Assembly (NCBI RefSeq): GCF_006438925.1
Contig: NZ_RCZA01000008.1
Span: 125,126 to 189,125 of the forward strand
Source: Pseudomonas mandelii
GTDB lineage: Bacteria > Pseudomonadota > Gammaproteobacteria > Pseudomonadales > Pseudomonadaceae
Reading direction: 5' to 3'
DNA: 64,000 bases
Shown here: piece by piece, positions 17,621 through 26,360 of the stretch
How positions within the stretch are numbered: the stretch's first letter is position 1
Layout of the letters: every line of letters begins with the position of its first letter
Made by a program: the position numbers and the translations under genes
Notes under the pieces: generated by a model
Database searches by the model: none
The model's input: only the letters and a program-made list of their open reading frames with translations
Told to the model about the DNA's origin: nothing

Positions 17621-17710
17621 TTGTAGGAGCGGGTCTTGCGAACAACGGGTCAGATGACCTTGTTCGCAGACTCGCGATCCGCAATATGCGAGCATCGCTC
17701 GCTCCTGCAA
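17621..17710. repeat. Degraded REP-like inverted repeat in the ompR-envZ gap
   Basis: TTGTAGGAGCGGGTCTTGCG and an imperfect inverted partner ending TCGCTCGCTCCTGCAA, resembling the REP families with several substitutions. Confidence 0.6.
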
Positions 17711-17727
17711 GTGTGTAGCGGTTATCC

Positions 17728-19041
17728 ATGAAAACCCCCGTTTGGTTCCCCCAGAGTTTCTTCTCCCGCACCCTTTGGCTGGTGCTGATCGTCGTCTTGT
17801 TCTCCAAGGCGCTGACCCTGGTTTATCTGTTGATGAACGAAGACGTGCTGGTAGATCGCCAATACAGCCACGGCGTCGCCCTGACGCTACGCGCCTATTG
17901 GGCGGCCGATGAAGAAAACCGCACAAAGATTGCCGATGCCGCGACCCTGATCCGGGTAGTGGGTGCTGGCGTGCCGGAAGGTGAGCAACACTGGCCTTAC
18001 AGCGAGATCTATCAGCGGCAGATGCAGGCGGAGCTGGGTGCCGACACTGAAGTCCGATTACGTATGCACTCGCCGCCGGCCCTGTGGGTTCGGGCGCCAA
18101 GCCTGGGTGATGGCTGGTTGAAAGTGCCGCTTTACCCGCATCCATTGCGCGGCCAGAAAATCTGGAACGTACTCGGCTGGTTCCTCGCTATCGGTCTGCT
18201 GTCCACTGCCTCGGCGTGGATCTTCGTCAGCCAGCTCAATCAACCGTTGAAACGTCTGGTCTATGCCGCGAGACAACTTGGCCAGGGCCGCAGTGTGCGC
18301 CTGCCGATCAGCGACACGCCGAGTGAAATGACTGAGGTCTATCGCGCCTTCAACCAGATGGCTGAAGACGTCGAACAGGCGGGGCGTGAGCGCGAGTTGA
18401 TGCTGGCCGGGGTGTCCCATGACCTGCGCACACCGTTGACCCGGTTACGGCTATCTCTGGAACTCATGGGCGACCACAGCGACCTGACCGACGACATGGT
18501 CCGCGATATCGAAGACATGGACGCGATTCTCGACCAGTTCCTGGCGTTCATTCGCGATGGTCGCGACGAGTCGGTGGAAGAGGTGGACCTGAGCGATCTG
18601 GTGCGCGAAGTCGCGGCGCCGTACAACCAGAACGAAGAGAAAGTGCGCCTGCGCCTGGAGCCGATTCAGCCGTTTCCATTGCGTCGGGTGTCGATGAAGC
18701 GGCTGCTGAACAACCTGATTGGCAACGCCTTGCATCACGCGGGCAGCGGGGTTGAGGTGGCGGCTTATGTGTCCGGGGACACCAGCGCGCCGTATGTGGT
18801 GCTGAGTGTCATGGACCGTGGGGCGGGGATTGATCCATCGGAGCTGGAGGCGATCTTCAACCCGTTTACTCGGGGTGATCGAGCCCGGGGCGGGAAGGGG
18901 ACCGGGTTGGGCTTGGCGATCGTGAAGCGGATTGCTTCGATGCATGGCGGGAATGTTGAACTGCGTAACCGATCTGGTGGCGGGCTGGAAGCGCGGGTGC
19001 GGTTGCCGCTTGGATTGATGCTGCCAAGGGATGCGGTTTAA
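17728..19041 (+). CDS. envZ: Osmosensor histidine kinase EnvZ
   Basis: Membrane sensor kinase paired with OmpR. 437 residues: transmembrane segment at about 13-36, periplasmic domain to about 145, second transmembrane segment 148-168, HAMP, HisKA with phospho-acceptor H231 in GVSHDLRTPLTRLRLSLELM, and HATPase_c with N box (NNLIGNALHHA), DRGAGI and GTGLGLAIVKRI. No strong Shine-Dalgarno sequence is evident before the ATG. Whether it is transcribed through the intervening repeat or from its own promoter is not clear. Confidence 0.93.
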   Translation: MKTPVWFPQSFFSRTLWLVLIVVLFSKALTLVYLLMNEDVLVDRQYSHGVALTLRAYWAADEENRTKIADAATLIRVVGAGVPEGEQHWPYSEIYQRQMQAELGADTEVRLRMHSPPALWVRAPSLGDGWLKVPLYPHPLRGQKIWNVLGWFLAIGLLSTASAWIFVSQLNQPLKRLVYAARQLGQGRSVRLPISDTPSEMTEVYRAFNQMAEDVEQAGRERELMLAGVSHDLRTPLTRLRLSLELMGDHSDLTDDMVRDIEDMDAILDQFLAFIRDGRDESVEEVDLSDLVREVAAPYNQNEEKVRLRLEPIQPFPLRRVSMKRLLNNLIGNALHHAGSGVEVAAYVSGDTSAPYVVLSVMDRGAGIDPSELEAIFNPFTRGDRARGGKGTGLGLAIVKRIASMHGGNVELRNRSGGGLEARVRLPLGLMLPRDAV

Positions 19042-19047
19042 CGGCTG

Positions 19048-19139
19048 AAAAGATCGCAGCCTCGCTTCGCTCGACAGCTCCTACGGGGGATCGCATTTTC
19101 CTGTAGGAGCTGTCGAGCGAAGCGAGGCTGCGATCTTTT
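19048..19139. repeat. REP pair, family A, tip variant TCGAGCGAAGCGA
   Basis: Nearly perfect inverted repeat (AAAAGATCGCAGCCTCGCTT and its partner ending GGCTGCGATCTTTT) filling the gap between convergent envZ and rimK. It is likely to act as a bidirectional transcript end. Confidence 0.88.
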
Positions 19140-19145
19140 CAGGGT

Positions 19146-20051
19146 TTAACCTTTCCCTTTGGTGCGCGTCATATTCGGCCCACCATTCTTCTCCAGATGC
19201 TCAATGATGATCCCCGCCACGTTCTTGCTGGTGGTGGTTTCAATCCCTTCAAGCCCAGGCGACGAGTTCACTTCCATCACCAACGGCCCGTGATTGGAGC
19301 GCAGGATATCCACACCTGCCACCGACAACCCCATGACTTTCGCCGCGCGCAACGCCGTCATGCGTTCTTCCGGTGTGATCTTGATCAGGCTGGCACTGCC
19401 GCCGCGATGCAGGTTGGAGCGAAACTCCCCAGGCTTCGCCTGGCGTTTCATCGCCGCGATCACTTTGTCGCCCACCACGAAGCAGCGAATGTCCGCCCCG
19501 CCGGCCTCCTTGATGTATTCCTGAACCATGATGTTCTGCTTCAGGCCCATGAACGCCTCGATCACCGACTCCGCCGCCGTCGCCGTTTCACACAGCACGA
19601 CGCCGATGCCCTGAGTGCCTTCCAGCACCTTGATCACCAGCGGCGCACCGTTGACCATCTCGATCAAGTCGGGAATGTCATCCGGGGAGTGCGCAAACCC
19701 GGTGACCGGCAAACCGATCCCACGGCGTGACAGCAATTGCAGCGAGCGTAGTTTGTCCCGCGAGCGTGCGATGGCCACCGATTCATTGAGTGGGAAAACG
19801 CCCATCATTTCGAACTGACGCAACACCGCGCAGCCATAAAACGTTACCGACGCGCCAATCCGCGGGATCACCGCATCGAAACCCTCCAGCGGCTTGCCGC
19901 GGTAGTGGATCTGCGGCTTGTGGCTGGCGATGTTCATGTAGGCGCGCAGTGTGTCGATCACCACCATTTCATGGCCACGCTCGGTACCGGCTTCGACCAG
20001 ACGACGAGTGGAATACAGACGCGGGTTCCGCGACAGCACAGCGATCTTCAT
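19146..20051 (-). CDS. rimK: Ribosomal protein S6 glutamate ligase
   Basis: ATP-grasp enzyme that adds glutamates to the C-terminus of ribosomal protein S6. 301 residues, matching RimK. ATP-grasp features include VIKVLEGTQGIGVVL, the QEYI adenine-binding segment and the metal-binding VMEVNSSPGLEGIE. It overlaps rimB by four bases. In P. fluorescens the rimABK cluster is known to remodel ribosomes and to respond to cyclic di-GMP. Confidence 0.94.
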   Translation of the reverse strand: MKIAVLSRNPRLYSTRRLVEAGTERGHEMVVIDTLRAYMNIASHKPQIHYRGKPLEGFDAVIPRIGASVTFYGCAVLRQFEMMGVFPLNESVAIARSRDKLRSLQLLSRRGIGLPVTGFAHSPDDIPDLIEMVNGAPLVIKVLEGTQGIGVVLCETATAAESVIEAFMGLKQNIMVQEYIKEAGGADIRCFVVGDKVIAAMKRQAKPGEFRSNLHRGGSASLIKITPEERMTALRAAKVMGLSVAGVDILRSNHGPLVMEVNSSPGLEGIETTTSKNVAGIIIEHLEKNGGPNMTRTKGKG

Positions 20052-20527
20052 GCAACACCTGTGGAGGAGGTAGATACCGGGAACACCGGCTTGTCTTGTA
20101 CGTACTTAATGCCTGGATTGACCACCAACTGGCCGTCGATCAAGGCTTTGGAACCGAGTAACAGGCGATAACGCATGGACTTGCGGCAGGCGAGGGTGAA
20201 CTCGACCCGCCAGACCCGATCACCGAGGGCCAGGGTGGTGCTGACCACGTAACGCATCTGCGCGTGGCCATTGGAGCTTTTGATGGTTTTCATCGTCACC
20301 AGGGGTGCTTCGCAGCGCCGGTGACGCAGTTGCACCACCGTGCCCAAGTGAGCAGTAAAGCGCACCCATTGTTCCCCGTCGCGCTCGAACGGTTGGATAT
20401 CGGTGGCATGCAGGCTGGAGGTGCTGGCGCCGGTGTCGATTTTTGCGCGCAGGCCCGCGACTCCCAAATCCGGGAGCGCCACCCACTCGCGCAGACCGAC
20501 AACGGTCAAATGGTCAAATGTCTTCAA
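20048..20527 (-). CDS. rimB: RimB, retropepsin-like putative protease of the rimABK cluster
   Basis: 159-residue protein of the ATP-dependent zinc protease (RimB/YjfB-like) family. AKIDTGASTSSLHA near residue 28 carries the DTGA signature of aspartic retropepsin-like folds. In P. fluorescens, RimB is described as acting with RimA and RimK on S6 glutamylation. It lies between rimA (17 bases upstream) and rimK (four-base overlap), so one operon is likely. Confidence 0.88.
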   Translation of the reverse strand: MKTFDHLTVVGLREWVALPDLGVAGLRAKIDTGASTSSLHATDIQPFERDGEQWVRFTAHLGTVVQLRHRRCEAPLVTMKTIKSSNGHAQMRYVVSTTLALGDRVWRVEFTLACRKSMRYRLLLGSKALIDGQLVVNPGIKYVQDKPVFPVSTSSTGVA

Positions 20528-20544
20528 TAGGAATAAACCAGCGA

Positions 20545-21324
20545 TTAACGCGTCCAGGCCTCAGGCGTTACCTGAGCCAACGCTTTGAATGCAGGTTTGG
20601 CGAACCAGTAACCTTGCATCAGAAAAATTCCACAGTCCGCCAGGAAGTCCCGTTCTCCGGCGCTTTCGATCCCTTCGGCAATGACTGTAACGTTCAGCTC
20701 CGCACAGATTGTGACAATCCCTCGAACGATAGCCTGACGGACACGATCACGGTCGACATCGCGGATCAGTGCCATGTCGAGTTTGATCAGGTCCGGTTGG
20801 AAGTCGGCGAGCAGATTGAGCCCCGAGTAGCCCGCGCCGAAATCGTCGATGGCAGTCTTGAAGCCGAATTCGCGGTATTCACGCAGAATATTGGTCAAAT
20901 GGCGATAGTTATCTACGTGCTGGCTTTCCAGGGTTTCGAAAATCAACCGGTCGATGGGGAAGTTGTGTTTTTTCGCTGCTTCCAGCGTGCTGCGAATACA
21001 CAGTTCCGGGCGGTACACGGCGTTGGGCATGAAGTTGATCGACAGGAGTGTCTGCATCCCTAGATTCGCCGCCCCTTCAATGGCTCGCGTCCGGCAGAGC
21101 TGGTCGAAACGGTAGCGGTTGTCCTCGGTGATCTGATCGAGCACCGACAGCGCACCTTCACCGGCCAGGCCGCGTACCAATGCTTCGTGGGCAAAAATCG
21201 ACTGGTCTCGCAAATCAACGATCGGTTGGTAGGCGAAGGCAAAATCGAAGCCCAGTGGCTCGCTTTGCTGACAACCCTGGCACCCGCCCTGAGGCGAGGT
21301 CAATGATGACGGAAATGTAGTCAC
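20545..21324 (-). CDS. rimA: RimA, EAL-domain cyclic di-GMP phosphodiesterase
   Basis: 259 residues, essentially a lone EAL domain. All catalytic motifs are present: AHEALVRG (E47), INFMPNA, FETLE, AIDDFGAGYSGL, IKLDMALIRD and IAEGIES, so an active phosphodiesterase is expected. A short N-terminal segment has CQGC, which may bind metal or be structural. The GTG at 21324 has GGAG seven bases upstream; the longer TTG start at 21354 has no such support. First gene of rimABK, supplying the cyclic di-GMP link known for this system. Confidence 0.88.
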   Translation of the reverse strand: MTTFPSSLTSPQGGCQGCQQSEPLGFDFAFAYQPIVDLRDQSIFAHEALVRGLAGEGALSVLDQITEDNRYRFDQLCRTRAIEGAANLGMQTLLSINFMPNAVYRPELCIRSTLEAAKKHNFPIDRLIFETLESQHVDNYRHLTNILREYREFGFKTAIDDFGAGYSGLNLLADFQPDLIKLDMALIRDVDRDRVRQAIVRGIVTICAELNVTVIAEGIESAGERDFLADCGIFLMQGYWFAKPAFKALAQVTPEAWTR

Positions 21325-21440
21325 TCGATCACTCCATGCCGGTGATCCGGCCAAGTTCGCATTCTAGCTGGAGGTCCGAGTTATTGCGCCCGACAGAAAC
21401 GGTAGTACAGTTCCGACTATTGGCTGAGAGAGGAATTCAA

Positions 21441-21848
21441 GTGGCACAAAAACAGGAAGAGGACGACAAAGTCCGTCTCGATAAATGGTTGTGGGCCGCG
21501 CGTTTTTATAAAACACGTGCCTTGGCCAAGGCGGCGATTGAAAGCGGCAAGGTGCATTGCCGGGGCGAGCGCTGCAAACCGGGCAAGGAGCCGAGGATCG
21601 GCGACGAGTTTCAGATTCGCGCAGGGTTCGAGGAGCGCACGGTGGTGGTTCAGGCGTTGTCGATCGTACGCCGTGGTGCGCCAGAGGCTCAGGCGCTCTA
21701 CGCCGAAACCGACGCCAGCATCGCCAAGCGCGAGGCGGCTGCGGCCATGCGTAAGGCCGGTGCGCTGGGCGTGAGCACCGATGGCAAACCGAGCAAGAAG
21801 CAGCGACGGGATTTGTTCAAGTTTCGTGGAAGCAGCAACGACGAGTAG
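21441..21848 (+). CDS. hslR: Heat-shock protein Hsp15, ribosome-associated S4-domain protein
   Basis: 135 residues with an S4 RNA-binding domain at residues 11-60 (VRLDKWLWAARFYKTRALAK then AAIESGKVHC). Hsp15 binds free 50S subunits carrying nascent chains and recycles them. The basic C-terminus KKQRRDLFKFRG is typical. The GTG start at 21441 is preceded by AGAGAGGA. It is on the same strand as hslO (Hsp33), from which a 404-base gap with a gene relic separates it. Confidence 0.9.
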   Translation: MAQKQEEDDKVRLDKWLWAARFYKTRALAKAAIESGKVHCRGERCKPGKEPRIGDEFQIRAGFEERTVVVQALSIVRRGAPEAQALYAETDASIAKREAAAAMRKAGALGVSTDGKPSKKQRRDLFKFRGSSNDE

Positions 21849-21884
21849 TCCGTTGCTTCTGTGTTGCCTGTGAAGCAGCCTTCG

Positions 21885-21955
21885 TCGAATCGCCGCCCGG
21901 AGCACGCTCGCTCCCACAGGTATTGCGCAGTCCTTTTGGGCGCGAGCTTGCAATT
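21885..21955. repeat. Degraded family B REP
   Basis: GGAGCACGCTCGCTCCCACAGG and the imperfect partner TTGGGCGCGAGCTTGCAATT; both arms carry substitutions. The repeat forms the distal border of the adjacent gene relic. Confidence 0.55.
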
Positions 21956-22148
21956 GCCCAAACGTGTAGCCATATCGGGTTAATCGCCAGCAGCGCGTTG
22001 GATGGGTGAAAGCGCCACTCGTCGAAAACCACACACAGCCTCTGACCCGTAGGCCATAACCAGAAGGCCAGCAGCGTCAGAGGTAAGAAATTGCATCAGC
22101 CAACCGGCGGAGGTTCCACCTTGCTTGGAACAAACCCGGATTGTTCAT
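21951..22148 (-). pseudogene. Frameshifted, truncated membrane-protein relic
   Basis: On the minus strand an ATG at 22148 with a near-perfect GGGAGGC ribosome binding site opens MNNPGLFQARWNLRRLADA, then meets a stop. In the next frame the sequence continues as LPLTLLAFWLWPTGQRLCVV followed by FDEWRFHPSNALLAINPIWL, a hydrophobic segment followed by a plausible protein sequence, until it merges into the degraded REP at about 21955. The good start plus continuation after one frameshift suggest a dead gene with its 3' part lost at the repeat. The family is not recognised. Confidence 0.5.
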
Positions 22149-22252
22149 AAAATGCCTCCCATGGCCGAACATCGTGCACACAAATGGTGCTGCAGAGGCG
22201 CAATTTCTCGCTGTTTCAAATCATTTTGTCATTACTTCAGATACCCAGACCT

Positions 22253-23155
22253 ATGACCGATTTACCGGATACCGACTACACCCAACGCTTCATCTTCGAT
22301 GACAGCGACACCCGCGGCGAGCTGGTTGCGTTGGAGCGTAGCTACGCCGAAGTCCTCGCTAAACACCCGTACCCGGAGCCGGTTGCACAACTGCTCGGCG
22401 AGCTGATGGCGGCGGCGTCGTTGTTGGTCGGCACCTTGAAGTTCGATGGCTTGCTGATTCTCCAGGCCCGTTCCGAAGGCCCGATCCCGCTGCTGATGAT
22501 CGAGTGTTCCAGCGAGCGCGAAATCCGTGGCCTGGCCCGATACGAAGCCGACCAGATCGCCCCCGACGCGACCCTCGCCGACCTGATGCCCAACGGCGTA
22601 TTGGCGCTGACCGTCGACCCGACCCAAGGCCAGCGTTACCAGGGCATCGTCGACCTCGATGGCGAAACCCTGTCGGAGTGCTTCACTAATTACTTCGTGA
22701 TGTCCCAACAAGTCGGTACGCGTTTCTGGTTGTACGCCGATGGCCGTCGCGCCCGTGGCCTGTTGTTGCAACAACTGCCTGCTGATCGTTTGAAAGACGA
22801 AGAAGAACGCGCCGCCAGCTGGCAGCACATCACCGCGCTGGGCAGCACCCTGACCGCTGATGAATTGCTGAGCCTGGACAACGAAACCGTCCTCCATCGT
22901 CTCTACCACGAAGAGCAGGTTCGTCTGTTCGATGTGCAGAAACTGCGCTTCCGTTGCAGCTGCTCTCGCGAACGTTCTGCCAATGCGCTGGTCAGTTTGG
23001 GTCTGGAAGATGCTCAGTCACTCGTGATCGAACACGGTGGCAATATTGAGATTGACTGTCAGTTCTGCAACGAACGCTACCTGTTTGACGCTGCCGATAT
23101 CGCTCAATTATTCGCTGGAGCGGGTGTCGATACGCCGTCAGATACCCGTCACTAA
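22253..23155 (+). CDS. hslO: Redox-regulated chaperone Hsp33
   Basis: Holdase activated by oxidation. 300 residues. The C-terminal zinc switch is complete: C235 and C237 (RCSCS) with C269 and C272 (DCQFCNERY), spaced 31 residues apart. The N-terminal substrate-binding domain is of normal length. The ATG at 22253 gives MTDLPDTDYTQRFIFDD, the usual family start; earlier in-frame starts lack support. No clear Shine-Dalgarno sequence is visible. Confidence 0.95.
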   Translation: MTDLPDTDYTQRFIFDDSDTRGELVALERSYAEVLAKHPYPEPVAQLLGELMAAASLLVGTLKFDGLLILQARSEGPIPLLMIECSSEREIRGLARYEADQIAPDATLADLMPNGVLALTVDPTQGQRYQGIVDLDGETLSECFTNYFVMSQQVGTRFWLYADGRRARGLLLQQLPADRLKDEEERAASWQHITALGSTLTADELLSLDNETVLHRLYHEEQVRLFDVQKLRFRCSCSRERSANALVSLGLEDAQSLVIEHGGNIEIDCQFCNERYLFDAADIAQLFAGAGVDTPSDTRH

Positions 23156-23337
23156 AACGGTTCAGCGCAGGTAAATTCACTGGTTTGTGCCGGAATAACG
23201 CCGTTCTGACGGGAGGGCCCTACTATTTTTGGGCTTTTCTGGCATAATCCGGCCCACTTTTTGTCGCGGTAGTAGTGCACGACTTTCTACTACAAAACGT
23301 TTGGAGCACACTCGGCCACTGGCCGACGGGGAATCTC

Positions 23338-24879
23338 ATGACGCAAGCCAATAACGCCGTGTACACCGATCTGAGTGTTGATGATCTGGTAAAAGAAGCT
23401 CTGAGTCGCGGTGAGGGCGAGCTTGCCGATACCGGCGCGCTGACTGTTCGCACCGGTCACCGCACTGGCCGCTCGCCAGTCGATCGTTTCATCGTTGACG
23501 AGCCGTCCACTTCGGCTTCCATCGCCTGGGGCCCGATCAACCGCAAGTTCCCGGCCGACAAGTTCGATGCCCTGTGGGACCGCGTTGAAGCGTTCAACAA
23601 TGCACAAGAGCATTTCGTTTCCCACGTGCATGTAGGTGCGTCTGAAGACCACTACCTGGCCGTGAAGATGACCACCCAGACTGCCTGGCAGAACCTGTTC
23701 GGCCGTTGCCTGTTCATCAACCCGGAAAAGTACAACCCGGCTGGCCGTGATGAGTGGCAAGTGCTCAACGTTGCCAACTTCGAGTGCGTGCCAGAGCGTG
23801 ACGGCACCAACTCCGACGGTTGCGTGATCCTTAACTTCGCTCAGAAGAAAGTGCTGATCGCCGGCATGCGTTACGCCGGTGAAATGAAGAAAGCCATGTT
23901 CTCGGTGCAGAACTTCCTGCTGCCGGCTGCCGACGTGCTGCCAATGCACTGCGCCGCCAACATCGGCGAAGCGGGCGATGTGACCCTGTTCTTCGGTCTG
24001 TCCGGCACCGGCAAAACCACCCTGTCCGCCGATGAAAGCCGTTACCTGATCGGTGACGACGAGCACGGCTGGGGCGAAGGCGTTGTCTTCAACATCGAAG
24101 GCGGCTGCTACGCCAAGTGCATCGACCTGTCCGAGAAGAACGAGCCGGTCATCTGGAAAGCCATCAAGCACGGCGCAGTCCTGGAAAACGTCGTTATCGA
24201 TGACGCCAAGCACGCCGATTACGCCGATGTCAGCCTGACTCAGAACAGCCGCGCCGCCTACCCGCTGGAGCACGTCGCCAAGCGTTCCGAGAAGAACCTC
24301 GGTGGTGAGCCAAACGCTGTGATCTTCCTGACCTGCGACCTGACCGGCGTGCTGCCGCCAGTGTCGATCCTCAGCGAAGAACAAGCGGCCTACCACTTCC
24401 TGTCCGGCTACACCGCACTGGTGGGCTCGACCGAAATGGGTTCCGGCAGCGGCATCAAGTCGACTTTCTCCACCTGCTTCGGCGCACCGTTCTTCCCGCG
24501 TCCGGCTGGCGAATACGCAGAACTGCTGATCAAGCGCATCCGCGGCTTCGGCTCCAAGGTCTACCTGGTCAACACCGGCTGGACCGGCGGTGGCTACGGC
24601 GTCGGCAAACGCTTCAACATCCCGACCACTCGCGGCGTGATCGCAGCGATCCAGAGCGGCGCGTTGATCGGTGCTGAAACCGAACACCTCGACACCATCA
24701 ACCTCGACGTGCCACTGGCCGTACCGGGCGTTGAAACTGGCCTGTTGAACCCACGTAACACCTGGGCTGACAAGGCTGCTTACGATGAAGCCGCTAAAGC
24801 ACTGGCTGGGTTGTTTGTTGAGAACTTCAAGAAATTTGAAGTGAGCGACGCGATCAAGGCTGCTGGGCCTAAGCTGTAA
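23338..24879 (+). CDS. pckA: Phosphoenolpyruvate carboxykinase (ATP)
   Basis: Converts oxaloacetate and ATP to phosphoenolpyruvate, the gluconeogenic step from the TCA cycle. 513 residues. Kinase-1a motif GLSGTGKTTLSADE near residue 220, oxaloacetate-binding RTGHRTGRSP near the N-terminus, and metal-site residues in FFGLSG/DDEHGWGEG. The ATG at 23338 follows GGGGAATCTC. A strong terminator follows the stop codon. Confidence 0.96.
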   Translation: MTQANNAVYTDLSVDDLVKEALSRGEGELADTGALTVRTGHRTGRSPVDRFIVDEPSTSASIAWGPINRKFPADKFDALWDRVEAFNNAQEHFVSHVHVGASEDHYLAVKMTTQTAWQNLFGRCLFINPEKYNPAGRDEWQVLNVANFECVPERDGTNSDGCVILNFAQKKVLIAGMRYAGEMKKAMFSVQNFLLPAADVLPMHCAANIGEAGDVTLFFGLSGTGKTTLSADESRYLIGDDEHGWGEGVVFNIEGGCYAKCIDLSEKNEPVIWKAIKHGAVLENVVIDDAKHADYADVSLTQNSRAAYPLEHVAKRSEKNLGGEPNAVIFLTCDLTGVLPPVSILSEEQAAYHFLSGYTALVGSTEMGSGSGIKSTFSTCFGAPFFPRPAGEYAELLIKRIRGFGSKVYLVNTGWTGGGYGVGKRFNIPTTRGVIAAIQSGALIGAETEHLDTINLDVPLAVPGVETGLLNPRNTWADKAAYDEAAKALAGLFVENFKKFEVSDAIKAAGPKL

Positions 24880-24898
24880 GGCTTGGATTTAGCGAATG

Positions 24899-24927
24899 AA
24901 AAAGCCGCCCTTTGGGGCGGCTTTTTT
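24899..24927 (+). terminator. Intrinsic terminator of pckA
   Basis: AAAAAGCCGCCC and GGGCGGCTTTTTT form a GC-rich hairpin with a four-base loop followed by a T run. It also marks the left edge of the AT-rich accessory segment. Confidence 0.93.
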
Positions 24928-24986
24928 ATTGAAAAACCAGTCTAGGTGAAAATAAATTGATTTTCTTACACCAAACATTTTATTGG

Positions 24987-26360
24987 TTAGCAGGTTGCTG
25001 AAAATACCAATGCAATGAAGTTGAAAATCGGTTTGTAAAATGCAAAAAATAGAAGTAAAAAAATTGATAGGAAATAAGTATGTTCAGCTAGTTTCCGTAT
25101 TTGGTTGTATGCGTTTACGGCATCTTTAAAAGGCTTTTCGGAGAGTTCTTTGAACTCGGATATGGGGATAGTGGTGTTGACTTTTCTGCTCCAGGAAAAT
25201 CTAGATTTTGTGAGTGATTTTATATAAAGATAGTTTGTTTTTGTTGTAATCTTTAGGCTTGTTGCGAGCCAGCATGCGGAAAGAATAAGAAGTATTATTT
25301 TTTCATTTTCTAGGCTGTTCTGCCCGGGTATAGATATTATCCGTATGCCTATAGCGCTAAATGCTATGGCTATATCTCGGAAAAGAACTGCAGAAAGCGC
25401 GTGAGTTCGATCGATTACTTTTGATGATTCTTCAGCAATTATTTTTCGAATGTCTGCAATAGCTTTGAGTGTGTCAGAGGTTTTACTGTGTACATGAGCT
25501 TTATAGTCGTTTTTAGAATTTTCAAGACATTTTGATAAGGTTCGACTTAAAAAGGACAACCATCCTTCATTTTTTTTAAGCTGCTGACTTGATAGTCTTG
25601 CACTTAGAAGTTGGTGTCTGATTTCTACTTCTCTATCAAGATCCAGTACCCAGTTTGCGGCTTCATATATGTTGGTTTCGTTTATAGACGCTGGTGGGTT
25701 GTCCTTTACGTTAAAGGTCGTTTCAAGTTTTTTAGTGCCGCTGACTATTAACTTAAGTGTGGAATCTTCTTTCCATATTTCGGAGCAAAAAATTAGAGAT
25801 GATTTTGATACGGATTTTCTAAGCCATACGGCGTAAACATCACTTTTGACTGGTGGTGCTTTATTGGTTATCCAGAATTCAATATTTTTAGTCAGTTCGC
25901 CAGCGCTTGCATCTTTAACAAGCTTCCTAACATCGATGTTTTTTTCTTCAGCAAGATACGTATCTTTGTCGTCTTGCCATCGTTTGAATTCGCAGGTTCG
26001 TGAGCAGAATTCTTCGAATTCGTCGTTTATGAAAATGGTTTTCCGAGTATCTATTGTTGTATGAGCTAGTCCGTTTTCAAAGCCTTGCAATGAGAAAAAA
26101 TATACAGAATGCGGTGAGTTGTGTTTTTTTATTAGCAGATCTATTGGTTTTTCTAATTGTTCTCTGTCTACGCAAGGTAGTATGAATTCGTCACCGTAAT
26201 CGGTTTTTAGTGTTAGTAAAAATTTGTTCGAGTTTTCAATAGAAAATTTGTTTAAAGCTTCGCTGTCTGCCAGGGATAGTTGGCCTATAGAAAATAATGC
26301 CTGTTCAAGATTTTCGTTTGTTAGTTTTGAGGACTTAAGTAATGAGTTAAATTTTTCCAT
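24987..26360 (-). CDS. Unrecognised protein with C-terminal membrane domain, partner of the NA37 gene
   Basis: 457 residues, no family recognised. Residues 1-~240 are soluble, with a beta-rich-looking stretch (SVYFFSLQGF, TRKTIFINDEFEEF, VYAVWLRKSV). About 245-320 is predicted helical with many charges. Hydrophobic segments follow at about 322-345, 353-372 and 427-454, so the C-terminus is anchored in the membrane. The ATG at 26360 lies inside the end of the upstream gene (14-base overlap), so the two are translated together. Codon and base use are clearly foreign: two 60-base lines counted by hand in this pair gave 32% and 38% G+C. A membrane effector partnered with a nucleic-acid-binding protein is one possible reading; this is inference. 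Confidence 0.75.
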   Translation of the reverse strand: MEKFNSLLKSSKLTNENLEQALFSIGQLSLADSEALNKFSIENSNKFLLTLKTDYGDEFILPCVDREQLEKPIDLLIKKHNSPHSVYFFSLQGFENGLAHTTIDTRKTIFINDEFEEFCSRTCEFKRWQDDKDTYLAEEKNIDVRKLVKDASAGELTKNIEFWITNKAPPVKSDVYAVWLRKSVSKSSLIFCSEIWKEDSTLKLIVSGTKKLETTFNVKDNPPASINETNIYEAANWVLDLDREVEIRHQLLSARLSSQQLKKNEGWLSFLSRTLSKCLENSKNDYKAHVHSKTSDTLKAIADIRKIIAEESSKVIDRTHALSAVLFRDIAIAFSAIGIRIISIPGQNSLENEKIILLILSACWLATSLKITTKTNYLYIKSLTKSRFSWSRKVNTTIPISEFKELSEKPFKDAVNAYNQIRKLAEHTYFLSIFLLLFFAFYKPIFNFIALVFSATC

